A stretch of 64,000 nucleotides of DNA from positions 62,001 through 126,000 of the forward strand of contig CAZMGB010000004.1 of NCBI GenBank assembly GCA_964565775.1, given 5' to 3'. A program made the position numbers and the translations under genes. The stretch comes from CAZMGB01 sp964565775 (GTDB lineage Bacteria > Chloroflexota > Dehalococcoidia > DSTF01 > JALHUB01). The notes below the pieces were generated by a model. The model saw only the letters and a program-made list of their open reading frames with translations, was not told the DNA's origin and made no database searches. Of this stretch, positions 44,017 to 52,327 are shown one piece after another. Every line of letters starts with the position of its first letter. The stretch's first letter is position 1.

Positions 44017-44553
44017 CTACCGCTCCGGCTGAGCGTGGCCGTTGGAGCGGGGGCACACGTGCCCGTCGGCCTCGATAGGTTGCCCGCAGAGGTAGCAACG
44101 CGGCCGGCCCGCCGCCACGATCCGCTCGATCTCGTCGCTGAGAGCGCGGGCCTGGGCCGCCATAGCTTCGCAGGTGAAGGTGGGAGGGCCTTCAGGGTCC
44201 ATCTCCAGCTCGTGGGCGAAGAGCGTGAAGACCTCCTCCGACTCGTCGTATCCGAGGGCCAGGCGGCCGACCTTGAAGTCAACAGTGGGCTGGTCGGCGT
44301 AGTCGGCCGGAGCCGGCGGCTGCTCTTCGCGACCGGGGCGCCCGCCCGCTCGACGCTGGATCAGGATCTGACGGACGGCCAGGGACAGCGCCTGAAGCTG
44401 CTCCTTCTCTACCCAGAGCGAGGCGCTGCCCGACGGCGCGGCGATGCGGAGTCGGAAGGTCCTCTCGCCCGGCTTGCCGAAGGTCTCCGCCTCCAGGAGT
44501 GTCACGCGGCCGAAGTCGTGAGTGCTTTCGGGCAACGAATCATCCATGGGCAC
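44017..44553 (-). CDS. DUF3090 family protein
   Basis: A 178-residue protein with 'GRVTLLEAETFGKPGERTFR' and a C-terminal zinc-ribbon-like 'CYLCGQPIEADGHVCPRSNG', both typical of DUF3090, found in actinobacteria and Chloroflexota. Function unknown. GTG 44553 has GAGG seven bases upstream; ATG 44547 is the alternative. It probably forms a unit with the thioredoxin-like gene. Confidence 0.85.
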   Translation of the reverse strand: MPMDDSLPESTHDFGRVTLLEAETFGKPGERTFRLRIAAPSGSASLWVEKEQLQALSLAVRQILIQRRAGGRPGREEQPPAPADYADQPTVDFKVGRLALGYDESEEVFTLFAHELEMDPEGPPTFTCEAMAAQARALSDEIERIVAAGRPRCYLCGQPIEADGHVCPRSNGHAQPER

Positions 44554-44756
44554 CAGACCGCCTCAGTCAGGGCAACGTTATGCGCCAGCGGACCCTCCCC
44601 CGGCCATTCTAGCCCACTTTCGAGGCCGGATCACCTATGCGCCGGAAGTCACAAGATGGGCAAAAGGGGCCGAATATCGCCGTAACGGGGCGAACGCCCG
44701 TGGCCATGATGCTGTTTCCTTCCTCTGCGACTTCCGAGGTTGAAATCAGGAAAGAT

Positions 44757-44785
44757 TTGACATGCGTGGCGCAGCCGTCTAAACT
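44757..44785 (+). promoter_or_regulatory. Promoter of the c-di-AMP riboswitch transcript
   Basis: TTGACA (44757-44762), exactly 17 bases, TAAACT (44780-44785; four of six). Transcription would begin near 44792, just before the aptamer. Confidence 0.7.
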
Positions 44786-44805
44786 ATTAAGTTGAGAACA
44801 ACTTC

Positions 44806-44940
44806 ATAGGCAAGGCCGAATCCGTTCATAGCGGAACGGGGGAACCGTTTCTTCCGGGGTGTGTCCTGCCTCGGCAGGAGGGGCAGTCTCTTTCAGCCCT
44901 AACCCGACAGCTAACCCCGTAGGTCACTGAAAGAGGACTG
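44806..44940 (+). promoter_or_regulatory. Cyclic di-AMP riboswitch (ydaO/yuaA class)
   Basis: Conserved ydaO elements occur in order: 'ccgaatcc' (44816-44823), 'cgggggaaccg' (44837-44847), 'ggggtg' (44856-44861), a variable hairpin cctgc/gcagg, and the hallmark 3' block 'cccgacagctaaccccgtag' (44903-44922). Arms cagtctctttcag (44884-44896) and ctgaaagaggactg (44927-44940, one bulge) could form a long helix in the expression platform. A promoter lies just upstream and an intrinsic terminator just downstream. In this class c-di-AMP binding usually lowers expression. The genes after it make trehalose, which fits the known link of c-di-AMP with osmolytes. Confidence 0.85.
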
Positions 44941-44953
44941 CTCCGTTGAGGTG

Positions 44954-44982
44954 GCCGGAGGTAAGTCCTCCGGCTAGTTTTT
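44954..44982 (+). terminator. Intrinsic terminator of the riboswitch
   Basis: A perfect 8-bp stem gccggagg/cctccggc with a 5-base loop (taagt), followed by tag and five T. It lies 14 bases after the riboswitch region and is probably its ligand-controlled OFF switch. Confidence 0.85.
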
Positions 44983-45455
44983 GTGTCCGGAATGGGCGCT
45001 GTCTGCAATCGAGGGAGCAAGCACTAAGACGCGAAGGGATGCGAGTCTTGAGGGCCAGCAGCGTCGCGCGAATTCGGTCCCCGGAAACGATCCCCGGTTC
45101 CTTCGGGCCCGCGCCCGCAGCGCACAGGCTCTTCGGACGAGGCCGGGAGGGCTCATCACCGACATCGACGGAACGCTCAGCCCCCGTGGCGCCTTCGCCT
45201 GGAGAGGCGCTGCCCCTTCCAGGCTGCCGAGAGGCGCTGGGCTGGCTCGCGCGCAAGCCGGGTCCGGTGGTTATCGTCTCCGCCAGGCGCCTGGAGAGCG
45301 CCCGGGCCATCGCTGGAGTGGAGATAGCCGTCCTTGGTGCCGAGACTCTAAATGGCTTCGCTACGGCGGTGGACGTGGCCCTTCAGGGCCCGGAGGAAAT
45401 GGAGACTTCGCTGGCCCAGTCGGTCGATGAGTTCCCAGAGGAGGAGGCTTCTTAG
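44981..45455 (+). pseudogene. otsB: otsB (trehalose-6-phosphate phosphatase) remnant, frameshifted and truncated
   Basis: One frame encodes 'RPGGLITDIDGTLSP', the HAD motif I of OtsB. The continuation 'GEALPLPGCREALGWLARK', then 'VVIVSARRLESARAIAGV', lies in another frame. The switch falls at a run of five C (45181-45185): dropping one C joins the two. Even when joined, the product stops at 45455 and lacks the later HAD motifs, so about 150 residues of a normal OtsB are missing. It lies directly after the riboswitch terminator and upstream of otsA, where otsB is expected. The upstream boundary is uncertain. Confidence 0.65.
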
Positions 45456-45458
45456 GGT

Positions 45459-45731
45459 ATGACCGCGGCAAGAGTTGAGATAAAGAGCCGACGTAGCAGC
45501 CTATCGGACAAGGTCAGCAGGGAGGTCCGGGAGACGGTAGTCCTACAGGATGGCAGGGAAGTAGCCGTACTATCGGAGGGGGACCCCCTCTGCTACACGC
45601 TACAGCTTTCGGCCGATGAGCTCGGCTCCCTCAAGCAAGGGTTGGGCAACGTGTTGAGCGCCCGCCCTCAGCTAAAGGTGCTCCTAGAAGCACTCATCGA
45701 GTACAAGCGGACGGCTCGAACGGAGGCCTAG
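45459..45731 (+). CDS. Small uncharacterised protein between otsB remnant and otsA
   Basis: A 90-residue protein, 'VVLQDGREVAVLSEGDPLCY' followed by an amphipathic helix region ('ADELGSLKQGLGNVL'). No family recognised, and no signal or membrane segment. It starts three bases after the otsB remnant stop, with purine-rich sequence upstream, and ends 38 bases before otsA, so it belongs to the riboswitch-controlled transcript. Confidence 0.6.
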   Translation: MTAARVEIKSRRSSLSDKVSREVRETVVLQDGREVAVLSEGDPLCYTLQLSADELGSLKQGLGNVLSARPQLKVLLEALIEYKRTARTEA

Positions 45732-45769
45732 CCCCTCATTGGGGCTCGGGCCACCCGCAAGGAAGGGGG

Positions 45770-47332
45770 GTGTCTTTGGTGCGTTCTGGCAACGGCACCA
45801 ATACTGAGGCAGATATCGCGGACCGTGGCCTTCCCCGCCACCTGATCCTGGTTAGCAACCGGGGGCCTGTCCAGTACCGCGTCACCCCGGATGGCGGGCT
45901 CGAGATATGCCGTGGCGAAGGCGGCGTTGCGACTGCGCTCTCGGGTCTAGCCTGCACGCGCAATGTCACGTGGATTGCGAGCAGCATGTCGGAGGGCGAC
46001 CGGCGCGTCGCCCGCGAAACCTACGGTCAGCCCTTCACACCGTTGAGGGACCGGCCGCACTGCCATCTGCGTTTCCTCGCTCACCCGAGACGTGCCTACA
46101 ATTTCTACTACAACGTACTCAGCAATCCCATTCTCTGGCTCATTCAGCACGATCTGACGCACCACCTGGAGCGGCCCAACCTTCACTTCGAGGCCATGGA
46201 GGCGTGGAGGAAAGGCTATGAGCCCGCAAACCGGGCCTTTGCCGATGCCGTCATCGAAGAGATGGACCGGCTTGGGGATGATTCATACGTAATGCTCCAC
46301 GATTATCACCTCTACCTGGCGCCGCTCTACATTCGCAGTGCGCGTCCACGGGCCCTCCTCCATCACTTCGTACATGTCCCCTGGCCTTCTCCCGCCGCCT
46401 GGAGCCAGCTCCCGTGGGAGATCGTCGAATCGATCTGCCGGGGCCTGCTGGCCAACAGCATCGTCGGTTTCCAGACCGGCGCCTCGGCTCACAACTTCGT
46501 GCTCACCTGCCAGACCTTCCTCAGGGACATCGTGGTCGGCCCCGACGAGTCTGTGATCCGCCACAGCGGCGGCGAAACGCGCGTCCGCGCCTACCCTATC
46601 TCGGTCGACGCCGAGGGCCTGCGACGCCAGAGCGAGTCGGCGGAAATCCTCGCCTACAAGACGCGCCTTTCGCGACTCACGCGCGAGCGCACGATCCTGC
46701 GCGTGGACCGGCTTGAGCCAAGCAAGAACATCATCACCGGGTTTCGCGCCTTCGACCTTCTGCTGCGGCGGCACCCTGCGCTGGCGGGGCGGGTGCGGTT
46801 CCTGGCTCTCCTCGTACCCTCCCGCACGGCCATCCCTGAATATCAGCGGCTGAGCGAGGAGGTGAGGCAGACAGTAGCGGAGATCAACGCGCGGCACCGG
46901 CGGCCGGGCTGGCGGCCCATCGTAACGCTCTACGGCAACAACTACGCCCGCGCGCTCGCTGCCATGAGCCTGTACGATGTGCTCTTGGTGAACCCTCTCG
47001 CCGACGGCATGAATCTCGTGTCGAAGGAGGGGCCCATCGTGAACGAACGCGATGGCGTTCTCGTCCTTTCGACTAAGGCCGGTTCCTATGAGGAGCTCGG
47101 TCCGGGAGCGATCCCGGTGTGGCCGGAGGACGTGGCGGGTACCGCGGATGCCCTCTGGCAGGCCCTGATGCTGCCCCTGGAGGAGCGAAAGGTGATGGCC
47201 CGCTATCTGCGCTCGGCCATCGAGCGGCACGACCTCAGGTTCTGGTTGAGCAGCCAGTTCGAGGACCTTGGGTCGCCTGCTTCGGTGCAGCCGGTCGCTG
47301 TTCCTTCTCTCGTCGAAAGCAAGATCGCCTGA
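45770..47332 (+). CDS. otsA: Trehalose-6-phosphate synthase (GT20)
   Basis: A 520-residue glycosyltransferase of family 20 that joins UDP- or other NDP-glucose to glucose-6-phosphate. Visible: 'LVSNRGPVQYRV', 'YNFYYNVLSNPILWLIQHDL', 'LHDYHLYLAPLYIR', 'HFVHVPWPS', 'VDRLEPSKNI' and 'NPLADGMNLVSKEGP' with the sugar-nucleotide contacts. GTG 45770 follows AAGGAAGG closely; GTG 45779 is a reasonable alternative. It is the only intact trehalose gene here, so dephosphorylation must use another enzyme if otsB is truly dead. A strong hairpin follows. Confidence 0.92.
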   Translation: MSLVRSGNGTNTEADIADRGLPRHLILVSNRGPVQYRVTPDGGLEICRGEGGVATALSGLACTRNVTWIASSMSEGDRRVARETYGQPFTPLRDRPHCHLRFLAHPRRAYNFYYNVLSNPILWLIQHDLTHHLERPNLHFEAMEAWRKGYEPANRAFADAVIEEMDRLGDDSYVMLHDYHLYLAPLYIRSARPRALLHHFVHVPWPSPAAWSQLPWEIVESICRGLLANSIVGFQTGASAHNFVLTCQTFLRDIVVGPDESVIRHSGGETRVRAYPISVDAEGLRRQSESAEILAYKTRLSRLTRERTILRVDRLEPSKNIITGFRAFDLLLRRHPALAGRVRFLALLVPSRTAIPEYQRLSEEVRQTVAEINARHRRPGWRPIVTLYGNNYARALAAMSLYDVLLVNPLADGMNLVSKEGPIVNERDGVLVLSTKAGSYEELGPGAIPVWPEDVAGTADALWQALMLPLEERKVMARYLRSAIERHDLRFWLSSQFEDLGSPASVQPVAVPSLVESKIA

Positions 47333-47388
47333 TCGAACGGCGGCGTCTCGCCTCGAGCCGCCGCGAAGCAGGGTGAGGCGAGGATCAG

Positions 47389-47423
47389 GAACCGGGGACC
47401 CAGAGTTGAAGGGTCCCCGGTTC
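47389..47423 (+). terminator. Strong hairpin after otsA
   Basis: Perfect 13-bp stem, gaaccggggaccc with gggtccccggttc, and a 9-base loop; followed by ttcgcg, so no true U-tract. Probably ends the otsA transcript. Confidence 0.6.
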
Positions 47424-47471
47424 TTCGCGTCCATAGCCCGCTGTCCGAACGACGGCGGGCAGGAAGGCCCC

Positions 47472-47490
47472 CGCCCGCCTCAGGCGGGCG
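47472..47490. repeat. GC-rich palindrome
   Basis: Arms cgcccgcc and ggcgggcg around tca. It may be another member of the dispersed intergenic palindromes, with a different centre. Confidence 0.5.
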
Positions 47491-47558
47491 ACCCGTGCCG
47501 CCGCCAGAATCGCGGGAAAATGTGACCTTTGTCCGCGACCGAAAGGGCGAATGGCACT

Positions 47559-47587
47559 TTCACCGCCCTGGACGCCACAGCCATAAT
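47559..47587 (+). promoter_or_regulatory. Possible promoter of the molybdoenzyme operon
   Basis: TTCACC (47559-47564), 17-base spacer, CATAAT (47582-47587; five of six). It lies about 85 bases before ATG 47671. No recognisable FNR or other regulator box was found. Confidence 0.35.
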
Positions 47588-47670
47588 GCCCTATCGCAGC
47601 TTTGGGCAGTATCTGCTGGAAATAGCCACGAATCGACCTCGTCTTCAGCAGGCGGGAAGAGGGGACCGTT

Positions 47671-50514
47671 ATGTTCGCGTTGTCCCTGGGCACTCTGAAG
47701 CCCGGCGAGCTCAAGAAGTCCGAAGGCCAAGAGGCGGACACAGGTGGAGATCGGAAGGCCTACACCAACTGGGAGGATCTCTATCGGGAGCGTTGGAAGT
47801 GGGACAAGGTGGCCTGGGGTAGCCACTGCGTCGACTGCTACCCCGGCAACTGCCCCTTCCGGGTCTACGTCAAGGACGGCATCGTCTGCCGCGAGGAGCA
47901 GGCCGGCGTCTTTCCCGTCATCGAGCCGGGTGTCCCTGACCGCAACCCCATGGGCTGCCAGAAGGGGGCCGGCTGGAGCCAGATGCTCTACGCCAAGGAG
48001 CGCGTGCTCCACCCTCTGAAGCGGGCCGGCGAGCGCGGCGAGGGCAAGTGGAAGCGCGTCTCCTGGGACGAGGCGCTCGGCGACGTGGCCGATGCCATGC
48101 TCGACGCCATCGAGGAGGTGGGTCCCGAGTCCATCATCCATGAGAGCACCCCCTCCCAAGGCGGCTTGATGGGGGGCCTGATGCTCGGCCGCATCATGGA
48201 CATGATTGGCGGCATCACCACCGACGTTCAGGCCAATATCAACGATTTCGCGCCCGGCCTGTATCTCACCTTCGGGAAGTTCGACCCGGCCAGCAGCGTC
48301 GACGATTGGTTTCATGCCGAGCTGAGCCTCATCTGGCATCGAAACCCGATCTACACCGCCATCCCCTTCTATCACTTCATAGCTGAGTCACGCTACGCCG
48401 GTGGCGAGGTGGTGACCGTCGCCCCCGACTACAGCCCCTCCGCTATGCATGCCGACTACTACGTCCCCGTGCGGCCCGGCTCGGATGCTGCCCTTGCCCT
48501 GGGCATGTGCAAGGTGATCGTCGACGAGAAGATCTACGACGCCACCTTCGTGCGGGAGCAGACGGACCTGCCGCTCCTGGTGCGCAGCGACAATCAGCGC
48601 TTCCTCCGGGGCTGCGACGTGCAGGCGGGAGGCCGCGAGGACCAGTTCTACTTCTTCGACCAGAAGAGCGGCCAGGTGGTGGAGGCGCCGCGCGGCACCC
48701 TCGCCTTGGGCGACGTCGAGCCGGCGCTGGAGGGAAGGTACTCCGCCAGGCTTGCCGACGGCCCTGAGGTGGAGGTGGCGCCCCTCTTCCAGCTTCTGAT
48801 GGAGCGGCTAGATGACTACGAGCCGGAGAAGGCATCGAAGCTCTGCGGCACGAACGCGGAGGTCATCCGCACCCTGGCCCGCAAGGTCGCCCGCATGAAG
48901 ACCAATATCCAGATGGGCTGGAACTCCGGCAAGTACTATCACGGCGACTTGATGGAGCGTTCCATGTGCCTGCTCATGGGCCTGACGGGCAACTGGGGCA
49001 AGAAGGGCACGGGCGTCCGCTCCTGGTCCTTCATGGGCGACGCCTCCTTCATCGTCACCGCCAAGGCTCGGCCCGGCGTCGAAGAGACCAAGAACGTCGT
49101 GGCCATGAACAACGCGATGCTCGAGGCCATCAAGGCGGAGGACCCCACCAGGACCGACGAGCTTGCTTCGGTCGAGCTGTTTGCGCGCATGGGAGCGTCC
49201 GGCATGGTGCCCTCGGCGTTCTTCTGGTACTTCCACTGCGGCCATCGCGAGAGGTGGAACCGGCGTGAGTGGAACGACCCGTCAATGGCTCGCGAGTTCG
49301 ATGAGTACGTGAAGGAGGCCCTCGACAAGGGCTGGTGGGGTGGTGCCGCCCGCCCGGGAGAGGATACACCGCCCCGCGTCTTCATTGAGGTGGGCGGCAA
49401 TTTCCTGCGTCGCACACGCGGTGGTCAGGAGCTCCTTCTCAAGAACCTCTGGCCCAAGCTCAAGATGATCGTCCACGTCGACTGGCGGCTCAACACGACG
49501 GGCCTCTATTCGGACATCTTTCTGCCGGTGGCACACCACTACGAGAAGGTGACCTTCCACATCCCGACACCGCATATGCTCCAGCTTACCCTCTCCGATC
49601 AGGCCGCCGCTCCTCCGGGCGAGGCGAAGCCCGAGTGGGAGATCTATACGCTTCTCGCCAAGAAGCTGGAGGAGCGGGCCAGGGCGCGCAATACGCCGGC
49701 GTATACCGTCCGCGGGTTTCCGTGCGACCTCAAGAATATGTACGATACCTTCACCGCCGGTGGCGCCTTCGAGAAGCCAGAAGCCGTCGCCCGGGAGATG
49801 GTCAGCGACAACGCTGCCGTCGGGATGCTTCCGGAAGGCACGACTCTCGACACCCTGCGCGAAAAGGGGTTCGTGCGCTTCATCGATTGGGGCCTCTCCG
49901 CCTACGCCCTGGGCCAGGCCTCCGAGCTGAAGCAGGACGAGACCCACAACCCCTTCCGGCTGCACACGGAGAAGAAGACGCCGTACGCTACCCTCACCCG
50001 CCGCGCCCAGTTCTACATCGACCACCCCTGGTTCCTCGAGGCGGACGAGGCGCTGCCCGTCCACAAGGAGACGCCAGCGCAGGGTGGCGACTATCCTTTC
50101 GTCCTGACAAGCGGCCACCCGCGCTGGAGCATCCACTCGATGAACATCACGAACAGAATCATCCAGCAGACCCATCGCGGGAAGCCTCACATGGTCATGA
50201 ATACGGACGACGCCCGGAGGCTTGGCATCGGCGACGATGAGGAGGTGCGCGTGTTCAACGACGTCGCCTCGATAAGCGTGCCCGTAAAGCTCTCGCCGTC
50301 CGTCATGCCGGGCCAGGTGATCATCTACAACGGCTGGGAGCCCTACCAGTTCCGCGGCTGGAAGGACCAGGCCAACGTGGAGCCGGGGATGGTGAAATGG
50401 CTCCACTTCGCGGGGGGCTACGGCCACCTGCGCTACTGGCCTATCCAGTGGCAGCCGGTGCCAATCGACAGGGCGATCCGCGTGGACGTGGCGAGACTCG
50501 ACGGGGCCCGCTAG
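47671..50514 (+). CDS. Type II DMSO-reductase-family molybdoenzyme catalytic subunit, no Tat signal (alpha-1)
   Basis: A 947-residue molybdopterin-guanine-dinucleotide enzyme. The Fe-S motif has His52-x3-Cys56-x4-Cys61-x34-Cys96 ('SHCVDCYPGNCPF', 'GCQKG'), as in ethylbenzene dehydrogenase, DMS dehydrogenase, selenate and chlorate reductases. An Asp in 'NINDFAPGLYLTFGK' is the likely Mo ligand. The start ATG 47671 has GAGGGG before it, and the N-terminus has no Tat signal; an in-frame stop at 47623 limits any extension. So it appears cytoplasmic, unlike the paralogue downstream. Substrate cannot be told from sequence; C-H hydroxylation or oxyanion reduction are the family choices. Confidence 0.87.
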   Translation: MFALSLGTLKPGELKKSEGQEADTGGDRKAYTNWEDLYRERWKWDKVAWGSHCVDCYPGNCPFRVYVKDGIVCREEQAGVFPVIEPGVPDRNPMGCQKGAGWSQMLYAKERVLHPLKRAGERGEGKWKRVSWDEALGDVADAMLDAIEEVGPESIIHESTPSQGGLMGGLMLGRIMDMIGGITTDVQANINDFAPGLYLTFGKFDPASSVDDWFHAELSLIWHRNPIYTAIPFYHFIAESRYAGGEVVTVAPDYSPSAMHADYYVPVRPGSDAALALGMCKVIVDEKIYDATFVREQTDLPLLVRSDNQRFLRGCDVQAGGREDQFYFFDQKSGQVVEAPRGTLALGDVEPALEGRYSARLADGPEVEVAPLFQLLMERLDDYEPEKASKLCGTNAEVIRTLARKVARMKTNIQMGWNSGKYYHGDLMERSMCLLMGLTGNWGKKGTGVRSWSFMGDASFIVTAKARPGVEETKNVVAMNNAMLEAIKAEDPTRTDELASVELFARMGASGMVPSAFFWYFHCGHRERWNRREWNDPSMAREFDEYVKEALDKGWWGGAARPGEDTPPRVFIEVGGNFLRRTRGGQELLLKNLWPKLKMIVHVDWRLNTTGLYSDIFLPVAHHYEKVTFHIPTPHMLQLTLSDQAAAPPGEAKPEWEIYTLLAKKLEERARARNTPAYTVRGFPCDLKNMYDTFTAGGAFEKPEAVAREMVSDNAAVGMLPEGTTLDTLREKGFVRFIDWGLSAYALGQASELKQDETHNPFRLHTEKKTPYATLTRRAQFYIDHPWFLEADEALPVHKETPAQGGDYPFVLTSGHPRWSIHSMNITNRIIQQTHRGKPHMVMNTDDARRLGIGDDEEVRVFNDVASISVPVKLSPSVMPGQVIIYNGWEPYQFRGWKDQANVEPGMVKWLHFAGGYGHLRYWPIQWQPVPIDRAIRVDVARLDGAR

Positions 50515-50580
50515 TAGCCCATTACGTCCCGGGCACGAGGGCCGTTGAACTATCGGAGACTGTCCTAAGGAGCGACCGTG

Positions 50581-51231
50581 ATGCAAGCAATGAAGCTCGA
50601 TGTCGACGCTAAGGTGCTTCTCGATCCTGCCGCCGCCGAGTGGGCCAAGGTGCCCGCCGAGACGATGGCGATGGCTGGAACCCCCGTGAACCTTCAGCCC
50701 TCGCGCTACATCCGGACGAAGTGGAGCGACAAGCCCATCGGCTCCGTTCGCAGCCTGGACGTGAGGTCTACCCACAACGGGAAGGAGGTCTTCTTCCTCC
50801 TCGAGTGGCAGGACGCCACGAAGAACGTGGACTATAGCGGCGTCGATTTCCCCGATGGCGTCGGCGTCCTCTTTCCTCTCAACAGTGATGCCCCCTTGAC
50901 TCGGATGGGGAGTCAGAAGCAGCCGGTCAACGCCTGGTTCTGGCGCGCCGACTTCGAGGACGGTGCCCAGAACATCACAGCCCGCGGTCTGGGCTCTGTG
51001 GTGGAGACGGAGAAGAGCTCGGTCTCCGCCCGCGGCCTCTGGCAAGACGGCCGCTGGCGCGTCGTTCTTGCTCGACCATTGGCCGTCAAGGAGCAGGAGG
51101 GCGAGGCGGTGCAATTGGCGGTGGGGAAGACCTACAAGGTCGCCTTCGCTGCCTGGGAGGGAAGCAGCGGCGAGCGCGCCGGCCTCAAGTCGTTCTCCAA
51201 GGCGTGGCGCGAGCTGACCCTGGAGAGCTAG
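50581..51231 (+). CDS. Heme-binding gamma subunit, ethylbenzene-dehydrogenase-like
   Basis: A 216-residue protein resembling the gamma subunit of ethylbenzene/DMS dehydrogenase (EB_dh domain), which binds one heme b through Met and Lys. 'SVRSLDVRSTHNGKEVFFLL', 'DFPDGVGVLFPL', 'NAWFWRADFEDGAQN' and 'RWRVVLARPL' are matching beta-sandwich segments. No signal peptide is seen. ATG 50581 has AAGGAG eight bases upstream. Located between alpha-1 and beta genes, so it joins the same complex or complexes. Confidence 0.75.
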   Translation: MQAMKLDVDAKVLLDPAAAEWAKVPAETMAMAGTPVNLQPSRYIRTKWSDKPIGSVRSLDVRSTHNGKEVFFLLEWQDATKNVDYSGVDFPDGVGVLFPLNSDAPLTRMGSQKQPVNAWFWRADFEDGAQNITARGLGSVVETEKSSVSARGLWQDGRWRVVLARPLAVKEQEGEAVQLAVGKTYKVAFAAWEGSSGERAGLKSFSKAWRELTLES

Positions 51232-51288
51232 AACGGCGCAGCAGAACTGGACGGCGAGAGCGGAAGACGCTTCGAACTGGAGGAAGTC

Positions 51289-52323
51289 ATGGCCAAGAAA
51301 GCAGAAGCAAAGCCGCGACAGGTGGCGATGGTCTTCGACCTCAATAAGTGCATCGGCTGCCAGACGTGCTCCGTGGCCTGCAAGGTCCTCTGGACGCGCG
51401 ACGACGGCACCGACTACCAGTGGTGGTGCACGGTCAACACTCAGCCCGGCCGCGGCGCCCCCAAGGACTACGAGCTCATGGGGGGCGGCTATAGGGACGG
51501 CGTGCCCCAGCCCGGCCAGCGGCCGACGCGCGAGGAGTTCGGCGGCGGCTGGGACTTCAACTACGATGAGGTCTTCTACTCGGGCAAAGGTAGCTCCGTC
51601 CATCTTCACCCTGTCGGAGAGAAGCCGACCTGGGGACCCAACTGGGACGAGGACCAGGGGGGCGGCGAGTACCCCAACAGCTTCTACTTCTATCTGCCCC
51701 GTATCTGTAACCAGTGCACACACCCGTCCTGCGTCGAGGCCTGCCCCCGCGGCGCCATGTACAAGCGACCTGAGGACGGCATCGTCCTCCGCGATGAGAA
51801 CGAGTGTCGGGGCTACATGTTCTGCCTGGAGGCCTGCCCCTACAAGAAGATCTACTTCAACTACGTCCGCAAGATCAGCCAGCACTGTATCTTCTGCTTC
51901 CCACGGCTGGAGAACGGCGTCGCCCCGGCTTGCGCCCGCCAGTGCCCGGGACGGCTGGTATTCGTTGGCTACGTTGACGACAGTAGTGGCCCCATCCACC
52001 GGCTGGTGAACGAGTGGAAGGTGGCGCTGCCCCTGCACGAGGAGTACGGGACCGGCCCCAACGTCTTCTACATCCCGCCCCTCGCGCCCTACCGCCTCGA
52101 CGAGGACGGCAGCATCGACGAAAGCACGCCTCGCATCCCTATTGAGTATCTGGAGCGCCTCTTCGGCCCAAACGTCGGCCGGGCGCTGGATACGCTGAAG
52201 GGCGAAATGGCGAAGACGCGCAACGGCGAGAAGTCAGAGCTTATGGATACGCTCATCGTCTATCAGTGGAAGGAGCTCCTGGGTCCCTTCGGACGTGACC
52301 CCGTGGAGTTGGAGTGGAAGTAG
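51289..52323 (+). CDS. Four-cluster Fe-S beta subunit (NarH/EbdB-like)
   Basis: A 344-residue ferredoxin-type subunit with four Fe-S motifs: 'CIGCQTCSVACK', 'CNQCTHPSCVEACP', 'CRGYMFCLEACPYKK' and 'CIFCF' with 'CARQCPG'. In the third motif an aromatic residue replaces one Cys spacing, as in NarH-type [3Fe-4S] sites. It transfers electrons between the Mo subunit and the heme subunit. ATG 51289 has GGAGGAA upstream. Only one beta gene accompanies two alpha genes, so it may be shared. Confidence 0.92.
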   Translation: MAKKAEAKPRQVAMVFDLNKCIGCQTCSVACKVLWTRDDGTDYQWWCTVNTQPGRGAPKDYELMGGGYRDGVPQPGQRPTREEFGGGWDFNYDEVFYSGKGSSVHLHPVGEKPTWGPNWDEDQGGGEYPNSFYFYLPRICNQCTHPSCVEACPRGAMYKRPEDGIVLRDENECRGYMFCLEACPYKKIYFNYVRKISQHCIFCFPRLENGVAPACARQCPGRLVFVGYVDDSSGPIHRLVNEWKVALPLHEEYGTGPNVFYIPPLAPYRLDEDGSIDESTPRIPIEYLERLFGPNVGRALDTLKGEMAKTRNGEKSELMDTLIVYQWKELLGPFGRDPVELEWK

Positions 52324-52327
52324 GGTG

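Larger units (their letters stand above)
47333..47670. other. Intergenic space between otsA and the molybdoenzyme operon
   Basis: No gene seen in 338 bases. It holds a 13-bp hairpin, a second shorter palindrome and a possible promoter, listed separately. Confidence 0.5.

Noticed and set aside
47641..47670. Arg-Arg pair (SRREEG) in frame just upstream of alpha-1 ATG as a possible Tat signal
   Set aside because: There is no start codon between it and the in-frame stop at 47623, no F-L-K context and no hydrophobic stretch after it.
49282..52038. 918-codon minus-strand open frame opposite alpha-1, gamma and beta genes
   Set aside because: Antisense of three clear Fe-S/molybdoenzyme genes; no independent start signals or motifs.
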